A stretch of DNA of 64,000 nt, taken from Aralia elata. Its lineage: Eukaryota > Streptophyta > Magnoliopsida > Apiales > Araliaceae. Both the position numbers and the translations under genes were made by a program. Numbering within the stretch: the stretch's first letter is position 1; every line of letters starts with the position of its first letter. Under the pieces are notes generated by a model, which saw only the letters and a list, made by a program, of their open reading frames with translations, had not been told where the DNA came from and searched no databases. Of this stretch, positions 45,345 through 56,451 are shown in pieces. The stretch is taken from positions 310,001-374,000 of the forward strand of contig JAVJAP010000025.1 of the NCBI GenBank assembly GCA_034770075.1, read 5' to 3'.

Positions 45345-47816
45345 TTATAAGATTACTATTTTACCGGCTGCGTATGTTTCACAGTTCAAATGCGAAGCGA
45401 AATCACAGTCGTCCTTCTCGTCCATGCAGGAATATATCCAGAATTTTGAGTTTCTTGTTGTCTCACAAGCATCACACGTCCCCTCGGTACCATAAACATC
45501 TAAAGGAGGGTAAGTACGAGTGAGAATGTGTCTATGGTGTCTGTTCTTTATGGTCTTTGGAAGGAGTGGGCACTTAACATGACATTTAAAACGGCAACTG
45601 TCGCAGAAGTAGAACACATGGCTCCCCATACCACCACAGGCATCACAACGAAACTTGTTATAGTCAGAAGTTTCCAACACTGAAGTTATCCTTAACAATA
45701 AGGGATGCTCATGGCCTTCGTGGCGAAGAACGGTGGGTAATAAACCACATTGAAGATGGGTTTGAAAGAGACACCCGTCACAATCATAGGAGAAATCTTT
45801 GTTTTCCTCGCTACAACGGTTGCACTTGGCTTGCTCCGGAAAAGTGTATTTAAGTTCTTCATCTTCTTGAATTATATAGGGAGGAAAATCTTGATGCGGA
45901 ATTTTCAGATTTTGAGGTGATTCTGCACATTTCTTATGGAGTAACAAATCGAATTGGTTGCAATTATAGATTGAACCTGAGATTGGTTGGTGACATTTTG
46001 CACAATTGACTTTCGTGTCATCGTCCCTCCAGTTATAAGAGAATTGCAAGAAAAGAAGTCTAGTGTATATTTGCTCTTCTTCTTGCACCTCTGGTCGTGC
46101 TTTTGTCTTCCCCTTATAATCTTCAGCTATTAGTAAACTAGGGATCCAACCCGGTAATTCCTCGTGAAGAATGCCACCTACATTCCAAAAGTAGGAGATA
46201 AATTTTCATTTTAGCTTGTTCCAAAATTTGATATATTACCTTTGTTCCAAATTATAAGATCCCTGGACTTTTAAAAATCAATTTAAAACATTCTGAAACC
46301 CAAAATTGATGAGTCCTTCTACGTTGCCCGGGACTTGGGGACCAGGGTGGGGACCAGGCAAAAAATTATTTATTTATTTATTTTTATTTTTCTTTCACTT
46401 CCAAATAATTTTTGTGATTTATTGGAACTGAAATTTAAAAAAAACAGTGAATTATGTATAATTTAGATACATATCAAAAACAAAGTTAAACAGACTTTGT
46501 AACTCTATTTTTGATATGTATCAAATCATACCTAAATCACTGTTTTTTTTAAAAAAAAATTCAGTTCCAATAAATCATATAAATTATTTTGGGGTCAAAA
46601 CAAAAAAAAAAACCCCGGTCCCCAAACCGGTTTCCATTGCCCGGGCTCCATAGAATTATTGAAAATTGATACATTCGGTAAACAATATGAAGTAATAAAT
46701 CAAATAACTACTACTTTTTATATAATTTACAATATTTATTATTATATTGACTAAAACTAAAATAATCCATGTCAATTTTGAATTTAAAAATATTTTAGTT
46801 GACTTCAGAAGGTGAATAATGGTCTAAATTTTGAATATTTTAAATTAACTTCAAAAAGTCAATAATTGTCTTAAATTTTGGAACGAATGGAATATATATT
46901 TCTAATTTTATTTTAGAATAAAGTGACATAAAATCCATGAAAATCATTAATTATATTTTATTGGATACTATAATGTCATTTCTTTACATTTTTGATATTG
47001 TTAGGAAAATTGAGAGTAGTTGTCCTTTTTTAACTCTTACTCACCGTCTTATTCATACTTATTCATTTAAATACATCACGCTTGACAATTATATATAACA
47101 TATATACAACATATATATAATGAGACAGGATGGGATAAAAAAAATTGACTCATTGTTACGATCAAAGATGTTTGATAAAATAAACTTATCCTTGATAATC
47201 AGTCATGTTAAAAATGTATATATAATTTTAGAACATGGCAAGTACCTTCAAATTCGATCACCTCTTCCACGGCAAGGTGTAGATGATAGCCTTCGAGATT
47301 TGATGTGGTGTCAACCACGAGCCTCGATACATCTCCAATCTCATAATCCGATTCCCCAGCGCACCGCTGTAGTTCCCTTTGAAGTTCAGGCCATGTTGAT
47401 GGCTTATATGAATACTCACCGGCTGAGCGTTGCTCTAACCAGGACTGCCTCTCGTACATGTCCTTTGGTTTGCACTCAACAATGATGAGAGGAGCTCCAG
47501 TAGAAGCAGAAAGTTGAAGCAACCTGTCCACGTGGGCTCGACGGGAGAGGGGGAAATCAATCACGACTCTAAATTGCAGTTGGATCTGCGTACGAGCAGT
47601 TCTACAAGCGACTTCAAGGGATATCATATTAAGGTCTTCTGGTACTAATGTCATTGAGGAGGATTGATCTAGGTTTCCAAGGCAAGGGAGTATATCATCT
47701 TGGTCAATAACGACGCCTGAAAGATAACTTGCTAATGTTCTTGCCAATCTACTCTTGCCCGTACATGGGTGTCCTTTCATGGCAATTATTGCCGGTTTTT
47801 TCTCTCGTTGTTTCAT
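45345..47816 (-). CDS. P-loop kinase-like / DC1 domain fusion protein, two exons
   Basis: Exon 1 (47816-47246) encodes a P-loop NTPase or small-molecule kinase-like domain with Walker A GHPCTGKS at residues 15-22, and continues past VIDQDD and IDFPLSRRAHVDRLL to VDTTSNLEGYH. The donor AG/GTACTT and the acceptor GGAATGTAG bound a 1068-bp GT-AG intron (47245-46178), phase 1. Exon 2 (46177-45345) then adds a linker (ELPGWIPSLL) and three to four DC1 units with paired CxxC and HxxC motifs (CAKCHQPI, CNRCSEENKDFSYDCDGC, CDACGGMG, CDACETT). The joined frame is 467 residues without a stop. DC1 proteins are a large plant family of zinc-binding proteins, mostly of unknown role. What the kinase part acts on is unknown. 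Either half could be expressed alone; the in-phase splice favours one protein. Confidence 0.75.
46323..46647. mobile_element. Foldback MITE-like insertion in the intron of the kinase-DC1 gene
   Basis: The left part (GTTGCCCGGGACTTGGGGAC) and the right part (GTCCCCAAACCGG, then GCCCGGGCT) are inverted. The inner arms also pair: TTTATTGGAACTGAA with TTCAGTTCCAATAAA, and GATACATATCAAAAA with TTTTTGATATGTATC. No coding capacity. Confidence 0.65.
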
Positions 47817-47891
47817 CTTTGATCTTCTTCGCCCAAAAAGTACAGGCCTCTTAGGCTTAAGTTCGTTGACTTTGATAGGACATTTAATACA

Positions 47892-48110
47892 TGTGGCATG
47901 TGGCTATGCCTGCATCGATGGAATAATTTATAATTTCGTAGGTGTATCAAAGATGGTACACCAAAGGAGAAAAAACGACATGTGGCATGTGGCTATGCCT
48001 GCATCGACAATAATTACCACACCTTTCAGTTTTCATGGCAATTATTGTCGTTTTTTCTCCTTTGGTGTACCATCTTTGATTTTCCTCGCCCAAACAATAT
48101 TCGCAACTTG
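47892..48110. repeat. Direct and inverted repeats upstream of the kinase-DC1 gene
   Basis: The direct repeat GTGGCATGTGGCTATGCCTG occurs at 47893 and 47982. A perfect 35-bp inverted repeat (47946-47980 against 48046-48080) has a 65-bp loop. The right arm and its flanks (TTTCATGGCAATTATTG at 48032, ATCTTTGAT, CTCGCCCAAA) are a partial copy of the gene's own start region at about 47777-47840. The block is 75-295 bp upstream of the ATG, so it may lie in the promoter or leader. Confidence 0.8.
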
Positions 48111-48743
48111 ATCTGTAACTTTTTTTACCGTTCACAAGTAGAGGCCAAGTAATCCTTATTGTATTTGGAGGTCTTTGTCATGGGCTAAAAGAAATTTTAA
48201 TTCAAAATGGCACTAGCTTGCAAAAGAAAAGAAAATTAAAGAAAGACTAAGGTGATAACTGATAATTTAAGTCGCAAGACTGGAAATAAAGAAAGACTCG
48301 GGATGATATTTTAACTTGTAAGACTTTATTTTGAAGAGAACTTGCAAGACTTGAAATAAAGAATGACTCAAGATGCTATTTTAGAGTGGAGAGAATATGT
48401 TTTACTAATTAAATGCTTTTAAAAATTGTTGTATCATACTATTAAAATAGTACGTTGCTTTTGATCTCCAAAAATTATTTTTGTGAGTTAAATAAATTAT
48501 TTTTAAATTAAATTAATTCTAAATGAACAAATTATTTAAATGCGTTTAGACTTCAAGCGATACATTCGTGTTAAACGTACCAAGCTCTGTGTAGAGAAAC
48601 ATAAGTATGTTATCTTGAGAGGGTGCTGGATCTGGTTGATGTGCCAAGAAATTGGTATATCTTAGGCCGTTAATTTATATTTTGGAGAGCATAGATTATT
48701 ACAATTACTGTGTTTTTAGTGTTTCTCATGTGTTTGAAATTTA
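48111..48743. other. AT-rich intergenic DNA
   Basis: A few AAAGAAAGACT-like direct repeats occur at 48240-48370. No gene was seen. Confidence 0.5.
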
Positions 48744-49190
48744 ATGGAGGCAGTTTGCAGAATTTATTTGTTCAGTTGTAAAGGAGAGCTTGGGCTTGAC
48801 AGGATTGCGACTGACTCTTGGAGGAATCTATTTAGTGAAGCTAAAATTTTCAACTTGCATACTGTAGCTTCTGACCATATGCCAATTTTCTTAGATTGGA
48901 ACGGTGATAAGATTGATCGGTCTAAATTTCAGCAGGTTTCTAAGAAGACAATTTTTAGATTTGAAAATTTATGGGCCAAGGAAAGGGGATGTAAAGAGAT
49001 AATGTTCAAAATTTGGGTAAGGAAAGACAGGTGGCAGCCCAGTTTCATTTGTTTCTCATAATTTGCGGTAAAGGAATTAAGTACTTGGGCCAATAAAATT
49101 ACATAAGTCTTCCAAAATAGATTAGGGAGAAGGAAAATGTGCTGCATTTTTACAAAGCAAGGGCGACTAGGTCAAGCTTTTGCTAAGGAG
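48744..49190 (+). pseudogene. LINE relic, C-terminal end of endonuclease
   Basis: The open stretch 48744-49061 contains LDRIATDSWRNLF, then ASDHMPIFLDW, then FRFENLWAKERGC and KIWVRK. This is the order found at the end of the AP endonuclease domain of plant L1-type LINEs (the SDHxP motif carries the catalytic His). Similarity fades out by about 49190. No reverse transcriptase follows, so it is a fragment. Confidence 0.7.
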
Positions 49191-50188
49191 AGGAATCTGC
49201 TGCTCCTATCTCGCCCAGTTGACTCTCTCGCGCGCGTCACAGCTCCTCTCTTTTTAATCTGATCCTCTCCCCTTATTATTCTTTGTTTTTGAATGTTAAG
49301 GATAACATTGTTTCTTATTTAGAGTAGAATATTTTTGAAGATTGAAATTCAGAATTTATTTTATTTTCTTCTTCAATTATTTGGTACATTGAAATAAGTA
49401 TTCTATTTATTTAACTATGCAGTATTTAATTATGTCTTGTGTTCTAATTTTAAGCATACGAGACTAAATTATTTTCTACGGTTGAGGATGAGTATAATTA
49501 ATTGATTCTATTGCACATATTCATGCTAATTGACTCTACCAATTTAATATTTTTACGTTAAAAAAAATATTTCTTTCTATTTATTGCCTATTTTTACTGA
49601 TAAAAATAAAGTTGGATTCTTATTATTACTTGTTGGATTCAGTTTATGATTTGTTTAAAGCGGATATAAACTGTGTTTTGATGGTAATAGTGGGTGTTTT
49701 GACCTTGTACATACATTTGACTATGGAAGAATTAACAATTGAATTTTAAAGATTAATTGGATTTAATTGATTTTATTTTCCGCATTTAATAAAGTCGAGA
49801 GACCAAATTAACGAGATAAAAAGTAGAGTTTATTGGGCATGAATATTAGGAAAATGATATCAAATATATGATTATGTCACCCTAGTATTTTATTATTGAT
49901 TATTTTATTCTTGTATTTTTAGTTGATAAAAATTCCCTCAAAATTTCTAAGCTAGATTAGGAATTAATTATAATTAGTGAATGAGTGTAACATATGTTCC
50001 ATCCGTCAAGTCCTTAGAGTTTGACCTCGCACTTGCTTAAGCTATACTAAGTATTCGATTCGTGCACTTACGAGTACATAAAACATTCACAACACTGGTC
50101 TTCTATCTTAGCTAGTTGTCCACTTGGTGACATTGCCTTCATATAATTTATTGGTACCAATTATTGTCACGTGTAACTGCTAAATAAT
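49191..50188. other. AT-rich intergenic DNA
   Basis: No frame, RNA gene or clear repeat is supported. Confidence 0.55.
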
Positions 50189-50190
50189 TA

Positions 50191-51011
50191 CTCCCTCTCT
50201 ATTCTTAGAGTAATACTCCCCTTCATTTTATAATAATATAATAATAGTGATTTTAGAAAAGAAAAAAAAATTTATTTATTTATTATTTATAATATTTTAG
50301 GAGAATAAATATTTTACTTTTCTATATTAATGCAGTGGAAGAGTCCAATTTAGAAGAGGATTAGATGTTCGAATGCATTTAGGTTAGTAGAACTTCAAAG
50401 TGGCATAACTTTTGATCCAGGAAAAGTTATGGGGCCCATACTATATTAAATCGAAATTTTCGACGAGCTCTACAGGATTTATCACCTTTTCCATGACAAA
50501 TAACTTTTTAAGCCCGAAAACCTATTTTAAGTTGTTAAGTCGCCGGTCAAAATTTGGTCAAACTTGGATTTTTTTATTAAAAAATCATTATTTTAATTTT
50601 CCTATTCCTAATTGATGTTGGGAAGTTATTTAAGACTATAAATATGCTTATTAGGGCTTGTGAACAATTACGTTTTTGTTAATTAATAGTATTATCTTTG
50701 CTCTCTTTATAAGTTTATTATTTCTTGTGAATTTAAGGGTTTATCATACGTTCTTGTTGATACGTTAAATCTTCCAATCACGTTTGTGTTAGAGCGTTGC
50801 AATCTAACCATATTCCGCTACGTCATATATTACTCTTATATATTCTCTCATTTTTTAAGGAAATTCTCACTTTTGTATTATTAGTTCTCAAGTTCCCATA
50901 ATTAAGGGTAACAATGAAATTTTATCCAAATTTTAATCATCAAGTGATAGTACTTAATCACTTTCTAATGTGCATGAAGCTAAAATGACTAATATTTTAG
51001 AATGGATGGAG
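50191..51011. mobile_element. Possible Stowaway-like element flanked by TA
   Basis: The left end TACTCCCTCTCTATTC and the reverse complement of the right end (TACTCCATCCATTCTA) resemble the Stowaway terminal repeat (CTCCCTCCGT type) with a TA duplication. At 821 bp it is long for a Stowaway and probably contains other insertions. Confidence 0.4.
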
Positions 51012-51059
51012 TACAATACATATAGAAAAATAGTACAGTGAGTTTATTTCCTACTAGAA

Positions 51060-51430
51060 TTGAAGGAATCAACGACGACCACTATTAGCGACGGACAGTA
51101 TCCGTCGGTCGTCGCAAAGGACTATATCAGCGACCACAATTCCATCATTGAAGAGCGTCGTCGCAAATCAGTTTTGAAATTTTTTTATCAGGACAATACT
51201 AATTAGTGACGACACCCTCCATCACTGAATGAAAAAAAAACCGCGAAAATTTCCATGTTGTGTCAAAAAAATTAGCGACGACAGCATTGCAGTCATTGAC
51301 AGCATCTTCCATCATTGACTTTGTAATCAGCGACGACATCTTCTATCATTGACTTTGTAATCAGCAACGACATTTTCCACCATTAACTTTGTAATCAGCA
51401 ACACCATATTAGCGACGGCCCCCACCATTG
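51060..51430. repeat. Cluster of AGCGACGAC-type repeats (DNA transposon subterminal region)
   Basis: AGCGACGAC or a close variant recurs about eight times, and CCATCATTGA or CCATCACTGA about five times. CGACGGACAGTATCCGTCGG at 51091 is a palindrome. Such arrays are typical of transposon subterminal regions (CACTA or similar). The superfamily cannot be fixed from this piece. Confidence 0.45.
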
Positions 51431-51517
51431 TTAATTTCAATTAAAACAACATTGGGCAGCAGGGGGCGACTTCAAATTCAGTTCTTGTTCCCTCTTATGC
51501 ATGATTTTGGCTTTATC

Positions 51518-51954
51518 TATTATGTGATAGAAACTAACACATTAGTAAGGGTCAGATTGCCAACATGGCAGATGACATCAGGAGTTATGCAATTTAAAAT
51601 AATAATAGAAAATGGAGGGAAAATTAGGAATTCTATTAATTGTTAGCTGTAGAATTCCAGCTGTATAAATGTACTAGACATGTGGAGGAGAGATTCATTC
51701 GAAATGGTAATCAGTTGCTTCTTGTTAGCTTAACTTCTAAGCTACAATCTTTCTTCTCATTTCAATCAATTCATTTCTTGTCTTCCATATTTTTTCATTT
51801 ACTTACTATTTCTCTGTTCTTTTGTTTCTAATTTAATCACGAGTTTCATTCATTCAAACATTACTCTACGATTCATTGACTCCTTACTCTACGATTTATT
51901 GATTCATTACTCTACGATTCATTGATTCATTACTCTACGATTTGAATCATAACA
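51518..51954 (+). repeat. 5' LTR of element D (437 bp)
   Basis: It begins TATTATGTGATA, where the 3' copy has TGTTATGTGATA, so the terminal TG is mutated. It ends CATAACA. Four units of about 23 bp (TTACTCTACGATTCATTGAT) occupy 51862-51945. Confidence 0.75.
51862..51945 (+). repeat. Four tandem copies of a 23-bp unit with ACTCTACGAT
   Basis: ATTACTCTACGATTCATTGA recurs with one-base changes. The decamer ACTCTACGAT is the reverse complement of the motif scattered through element A. Confidence 0.85.
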
Positions 51955-51956
51955 AG

Positions 51957-51970
51957 TGGTATTAGAGCCA
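51957..51970 (+). other. Primer binding site of element D (tRNA-Met type)
   Basis: TGGTATTAGAGCCA begins two bases after the LTR end. It differs from TGGTATCAGAGC by one base. Confidence 0.75.
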
Positions 51971-52642
51971 CTCTTTCCTTGGCCCTAATTTTAGAAATCT
52001 TCTTCATCTTTCTCTAATTCAACCTCTGTCCATTCTAATCTATTATCAATTTTTTGTTCTTTCTTTTAATTCTTTTCCTCTATCATTTTAAAACCCAAAA
52101 CCCATTAACGATCCATACAACAGAACTCTTATACCAAGTTACCAACTAATCATGATGCTATCTTGTTTACTGGGCACTTGGAACCCTAAATCTTTAGTAG
52201 GAAAATTGGTCTTCCAACTGTTGTGGTGAATATAAATCAAATTTGTCCTAAAGTATAATCCAAGAAAAGAAATTTTCAACAAGTAATGAATCAAATTGTT
52301 GGCTCTCATATGAGGACAAGCAGCTCGACTGTCAACAATGGCTATAAAACACGCTTGAAGGGCAGGAAAAGTTATTTGGTGACATTTTCCTCAGATTTTA
52401 TTTTTTGGGTGCAATTTGTGTAAGCCCTAAATTATTTCTCCCGAAATCACTTCTTACTGCATCTCTAATCTTTTATTTTGTTCTTTCATCCTAGTATTCT
52501 CATAAGTTAGTTTCCTCCAACCAAATCCCATTAACATTTTCAAATTATAAATTCAATTTGTCTCTAATTTCTTCATATTCTTTTCATAATTTTACCCTCT
52601 CTCCACCTACCATTCCTTATTTCTACATTGTTTCATTCCGAA

Positions 52643-53148
52643 ATGGTTCAGAATATAGAAGTCGTTTTTACGTCAATATGCAACACAATTGATACTATGT
52701 TGGAAATTATGAATAAAAATCTTGTTAATGAAGGGTTTGATCCAATTGAGATCGTTAAACTTAGATTTAGTAGGCTCCATTAAGAAGGCTCAGTATTTAA
52801 GTATATTGAAAGGTTTCACAAGTTACATTTGGTAGTTTCAAGTCAGAATCAAGAGTTGTCAGAAGTAATTTTTGTTGAGTGCTATATAAAGGGGTTAAAT
52901 GAAGAATTTAAGAGTTGGGTGCAAAAGCTTTGTCCAAAATCTTTCTCTACTGCTTATAGCCATGCTAAGATTCATCAATATTATCTTGAGGCCTTAGTTG
53001 AGCTATTTGAAACATCACAAAAAGTTATTATTGAGATGGAAATGGAAGTTGATAAAAGGAATCAAGATTTGGAAAAACCTTCCTTGTCTGCCAGTGAAGA
53101 TGAGGGGCTATTTTGTGACTACGAACAAAAAATTGAGAGACATGGATG
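52643..53148 (+). pseudogene. Decayed gag-like frame of element D, cut by a solo LTR
   Basis: One frame from ATG 52643 has a stop near 52781 and is interrupted at 53148 by the solo LTR. It reads FKYIERFHKLHL, then SEVIFVECYIKGLNEEFKSWVQKL, then YSHAKIHQYYLEAL, the pattern of a gypsy Gag (E/F-rich helix, FxxGL, then a helix before the zinc knuckle). No zinc knuckle was seen. Confidence 0.6.
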
Positions 53149-54508
53149 TGAAAGTAGTATGCCCTCAAGCCAATCACATTGGATGTGATAAGCATTTACT
53201 TTGTAATCTTGTTCATTTATTAATAAAAAGAATTCATTTAATTAAATGCATACTTTATCCATGTTTAATTGGTTGAAGTAAATAAATGTGATAAACTCAT
53301 AGTTTTGGAGCAATGCTTTTAGAATCGTGATGATGATCATGCTAATGAGATCTAAATTCTAGATAGCTCAAAACTAGAACGTTCCTAATCATTAGATCAC
53401 TAATGTGGGATTACTAATTCCGGACAGATTAGTACATACTATGCTTGCTCTGTTGAAGAGGATGATTGATCTCATAATTATTTGTGTGGAGACACTAAAG
53501 CAAATATGTAGGTGCTTACTGAAGAATAAGTTCACTGAACGTGACTCGTTTAAAGAACACCTAATGGAGTTTTACTTGCCTGATAATAAGAGTTCCTATA
53601 GTGATAGTCGTACAAGTGATCCTTAAACTTGAGATCATCATAGTACATTGTGTATTCTGAGTTATATTTTGCCATATTCCTTAAAACTCTTTGGGAGTAT
53701 AATAGGGCATGTACGGATATAATAAAGTGTACATAGAGGTAGGTGAATGATCGACAAAGGATCTACCACTTCCAGTAAAGGGAGAGAATGTCCTCTGCGA
53801 TTTGATTAATGATAACTCAAAAATTGTTGGCCAATGTGTTTCTAATTTACATTAATCGGAGTTGTACATTTTAGAATCGAAATGCATATGATCAAATAAA
53901 TAAGACTTGTTAGTAATTATATGTCTTATGTTTGATTGGGACATTGTATGGTAGAAAGATTGAATTGTACGGTAATTATTCACGAAATGGGTTCTTTGTG
54001 ATTAAACGTTGATTTCATATTATCCGGATAGTCATGATACACTAACGTAAGGTGTCACTCTTGATATAGAATAAATATTATTTATTTATATTTGAATTAA
54101 AAAGAGTTTAATTCATTATAAATAATATTAGAATGGTTCTAATTTATTTATTCTACTTACCGGCTTAATATTGAACCTAAATGGTCACACCGCAAAAAAG
54201 AGAAATATAATTTTAGAAGTAATTGACTTAATAATAATAAATTAAGTATATTTAATTTATTGGTGGAATAAATTAAATAACTTAATATTTATAATTAAGT
54301 ATTTGGAGAAATACTAAATTATAAATTAATAAGAGTAGTCTTATTATTATTATTATTATTATTATAATTAAATTGGTTAAATAATAATAATTTAGTATTT
54401 GGAGAAATACTAATATTTATAATTAAGTATTTGGAGAAATACTAAATTATAAATAAATAAATAAGAGGAGTCTTATTATAATTATTATTATTATTATTAT
54501 TGTTATTG

Positions 54509-54555
<47 letters not shown>

Positions 54556-55056
54556 TTAGTTCCTAATTAGATTGAGAATTAAATTAAAACCCTAACTCCT
54601 AAAAGGTTTAGGATAGAGGGTTAGTCTATAAATAAGAGGAGTCTTATTGTGCGATAGACTAATGCCAAGCCTAATGCAATTCTTGTATGTATTCTCAAAA
54701 ACATAAAAGAATTAGGAGAGAGTAAACTAGGGTTAGTCACCCAAGATTTTGTAAAATCTAAATTTACTTCTTCAATCAATATACTCTTGGTGAATCAACT
54801 TTAGAGCATTGCACACTATTGTAACGAATGTTTGATTTGAGAAATTGGAGAAGAACGTGAACGATCAAGGGAGGTGAACTTGTAGTTGTTCAAAAGTTGA
54901 ATCTACATATGTATAATTCCTTACTCTTTATCTTAATTTAATAATATCGCATAAGGTGATTCCTGGGATTGTAGAAAATTTTAAATTTGATTTATCCCAT
55001 GCTTTCACTGTTTTACAATATGATTGTATGTATGTTCTTGTTTTCGCAAACTTACA
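53149..55056 (+). repeat. Solo copia LTR (1908 bp) inside element D
   Basis: It starts TGAAAGTAGTATGCCC and ends CAAACTTACA, flanked by the 5-bp duplication GGATG (53144-53148 and 55057-55061). It matches the minus-strand LTR at 57016-58874 over its whole length. No internal sequence lies next to it, so the element was lost by LTR-LTR recombination. It contains (TTA)n microsatellites at 54340-54363 and 54480-54550. Confidence 0.88.
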
Positions 55057-55188
55057 GGATGACCACTCGAATATTAATTGTGTTGAAAACATTACTTGGG
55101 AGCAAGAATTCATGGCTTCTAATGAAGAAAATAAGTGCAATAGTGAGGAAATTTCAGAACTAGTAGCTTCTAAGATGTTAAAAGTCCA

Positions 55189-55755
55189 ATGGTGGGTGAT
55201 TATTGCAAGGCTAACATGTTCAAATATGAATTTGACCATGGAGTTTTCACAGGATCAGTCACATTAGTGGATGAGTTCACTTTAAAAATTAATGGGAGGA
55301 AGATTAAGGTTGCTAGCACAAGGAAGTTGGAAGAGATTTCATGGGTTGATTACAAGATCTACTACATGGTTGAATCTTATGGGGTTTTCACTGCAGTTGG
55401 CTCAAAATTGTTTAATGAACCTGTTTGTTTGGGTAAACAGTATTGTGGCCCTAATGAAAGTCAATATAGAATAAAGGCGGATTTGGATGGTAACCATTTT
55501 AAAAGTGACAAGACTCAACTTTGGATAAACTGTGAAAATGGCTTGCATATGGTTGCTTACAATAACAGTTTGACAAGTTATTGTATTGCATTCAATACCA
55601 CTTTACTGCGAACTTCAACCAGAAAGAGAGGTGGTTCAATGCTCCAGAAAATGTTGCTGAATTGTTGGCAAAAGTTTCAATGGCTAGTTGTGTTGGCTGC
55701 AAAAATTATGGTGTTTGATCCAAGAAGAATGCTTTTTGGGGTTGCAACCACCTAA
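55189..55755 (+). CDS. Unrecognised open frame in element D (188 codons)
   Basis: I do not recognise this frame. It opens MVGDYCKANMFKYEF, is rich in Lys, Tyr and Val, and has a cluster CLGKQYCGPNESQYR in the middle. It does not look like Gag, protease, RT, RNase H or integrase. It lies in the same phase as the gag-like frame if the solo LTR is taken out, but stops intervene. A second short frame (55801-56010, MTNMGAKKLNTLMEYQ) follows, also unrecognised. Both sit between gag and the polypurine tract, where extra or captured genes can occur. Confidence 0.35.
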   Translation: MVGDYCKANMFKYEFDHGVFTGSVTLVDEFTLKINGRKIKVASTRKLEEISWVDYKIYYMVESYGVFTAVGSKLFNEPVCLGKQYCGPNESQYRIKADLDGNHFKSDKTQLWINCENGLHMVAYNNSLTSYCIAFNTTLLRTSTRKRGGSMLQKMLLNCWQKFQWLVVLAAKIMVFDPRRMLFGVATT

Positions 55756-56200
55756 CTTTTAGTTTCTTTCAATCCGTGGGCTAACTATCGGACTAACTAT
55801 ATGACTAACATGGGTGCTAAAAAGCTTAATACTCTTATGGAATATCAAGATAATATGAAACAGGGGTGGGATAGCAAAAGTTCCAAAAATGGTAGGAATA
55901 TGAATTGGACAGATTTTAAAATGGTTAGAAATATTAAAGCTTATGATGCAAGTGAGGTTGGAGTTCATGTTACAATCATAGGGAATCCTTTTGAGATGCT
56001 ATTTGGATAAAGACAACAAGTGTTTTCTGAGTTGCACAAGTCTCTGCATAAGGAAATAGGGCTACTCCAACAAATGACTTGTAATTGGGATGATTTGTAT
56101 TCCTTACAATGACTTTCAATTTCAGATGAGGCAACCTTAGACTTTGGTGAAATATATACCATCCAATTTGTTTTTTTCAATCCTTGAGGACAAAGATTTC

Positions 56201-56215
56201 TTAAGGAGGGTGGAA
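56201..56215 (+). other. Polypurine tract of element D
   Basis: TTAAGGAGGGTGGAA directly precedes TGTTATGTGATA, the start of the 3' LTR. Confidence 0.75.
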
Positions 56216-56451
56216 TGTTATGTGATAAAAACTAACACATTAGTAAAGGTCGAATTGCCAGCATGACAGATGACATCACGAGTTATGTAATTTAAAATAA
56301 TAACAGAAAATGGAGGAAAAATTAGAAATTCTGTTAATTGCTAGCTGTAGAATTCCAACTGTAAAAATATACCAAAAAATAGAGGAGAGATTCATTCAAA
56401 ATTATAATCAGTTACTTCTTCTTAGCTTAACTTCTAAGCTTGTAACCTTTC
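56216..56451 (+). repeat. 3' LTR of element D (first 236 bp)
   Basis: It matches the first half of the 5' LTR and ends where the inverted element-A-family LTR begins (TGTTATTTCCC). Confidence 0.75.

Larger units (their letters stand above)
51518..56451 (+). mobile_element. Element D, non-autonomous LTR retrotransposon, 3' LTR cut short
   Basis: The 5' LTR (51518-51954) and the start of a 3' LTR (56216-56451) share ATGTGATAGAAACTAACACA-type sequence and the following 230 bases. A tRNA-Met type primer site and a polypurine tract are in place. Internally there is a decayed gag-like frame, a solo copia LTR (53149-55056) and an unrecognised frame (55189-55755), but no pol. The 3' LTR is cut at 56452 by an inverted element-A-family LTR. 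Confidence 0.75.

Noticed and set aside
47120..47485. Plus-strand frame opposite the kinase exon
   Set aside because: Shadow of the minus-strand exon, which has a Walker A motif and a supported splice site.
54928..55267. Frames crossing the solo LTR end (54928-55239 minus, 54956-55267 plus)
   Set aside because: They span the insertion boundary, so cannot be ancestral genes.
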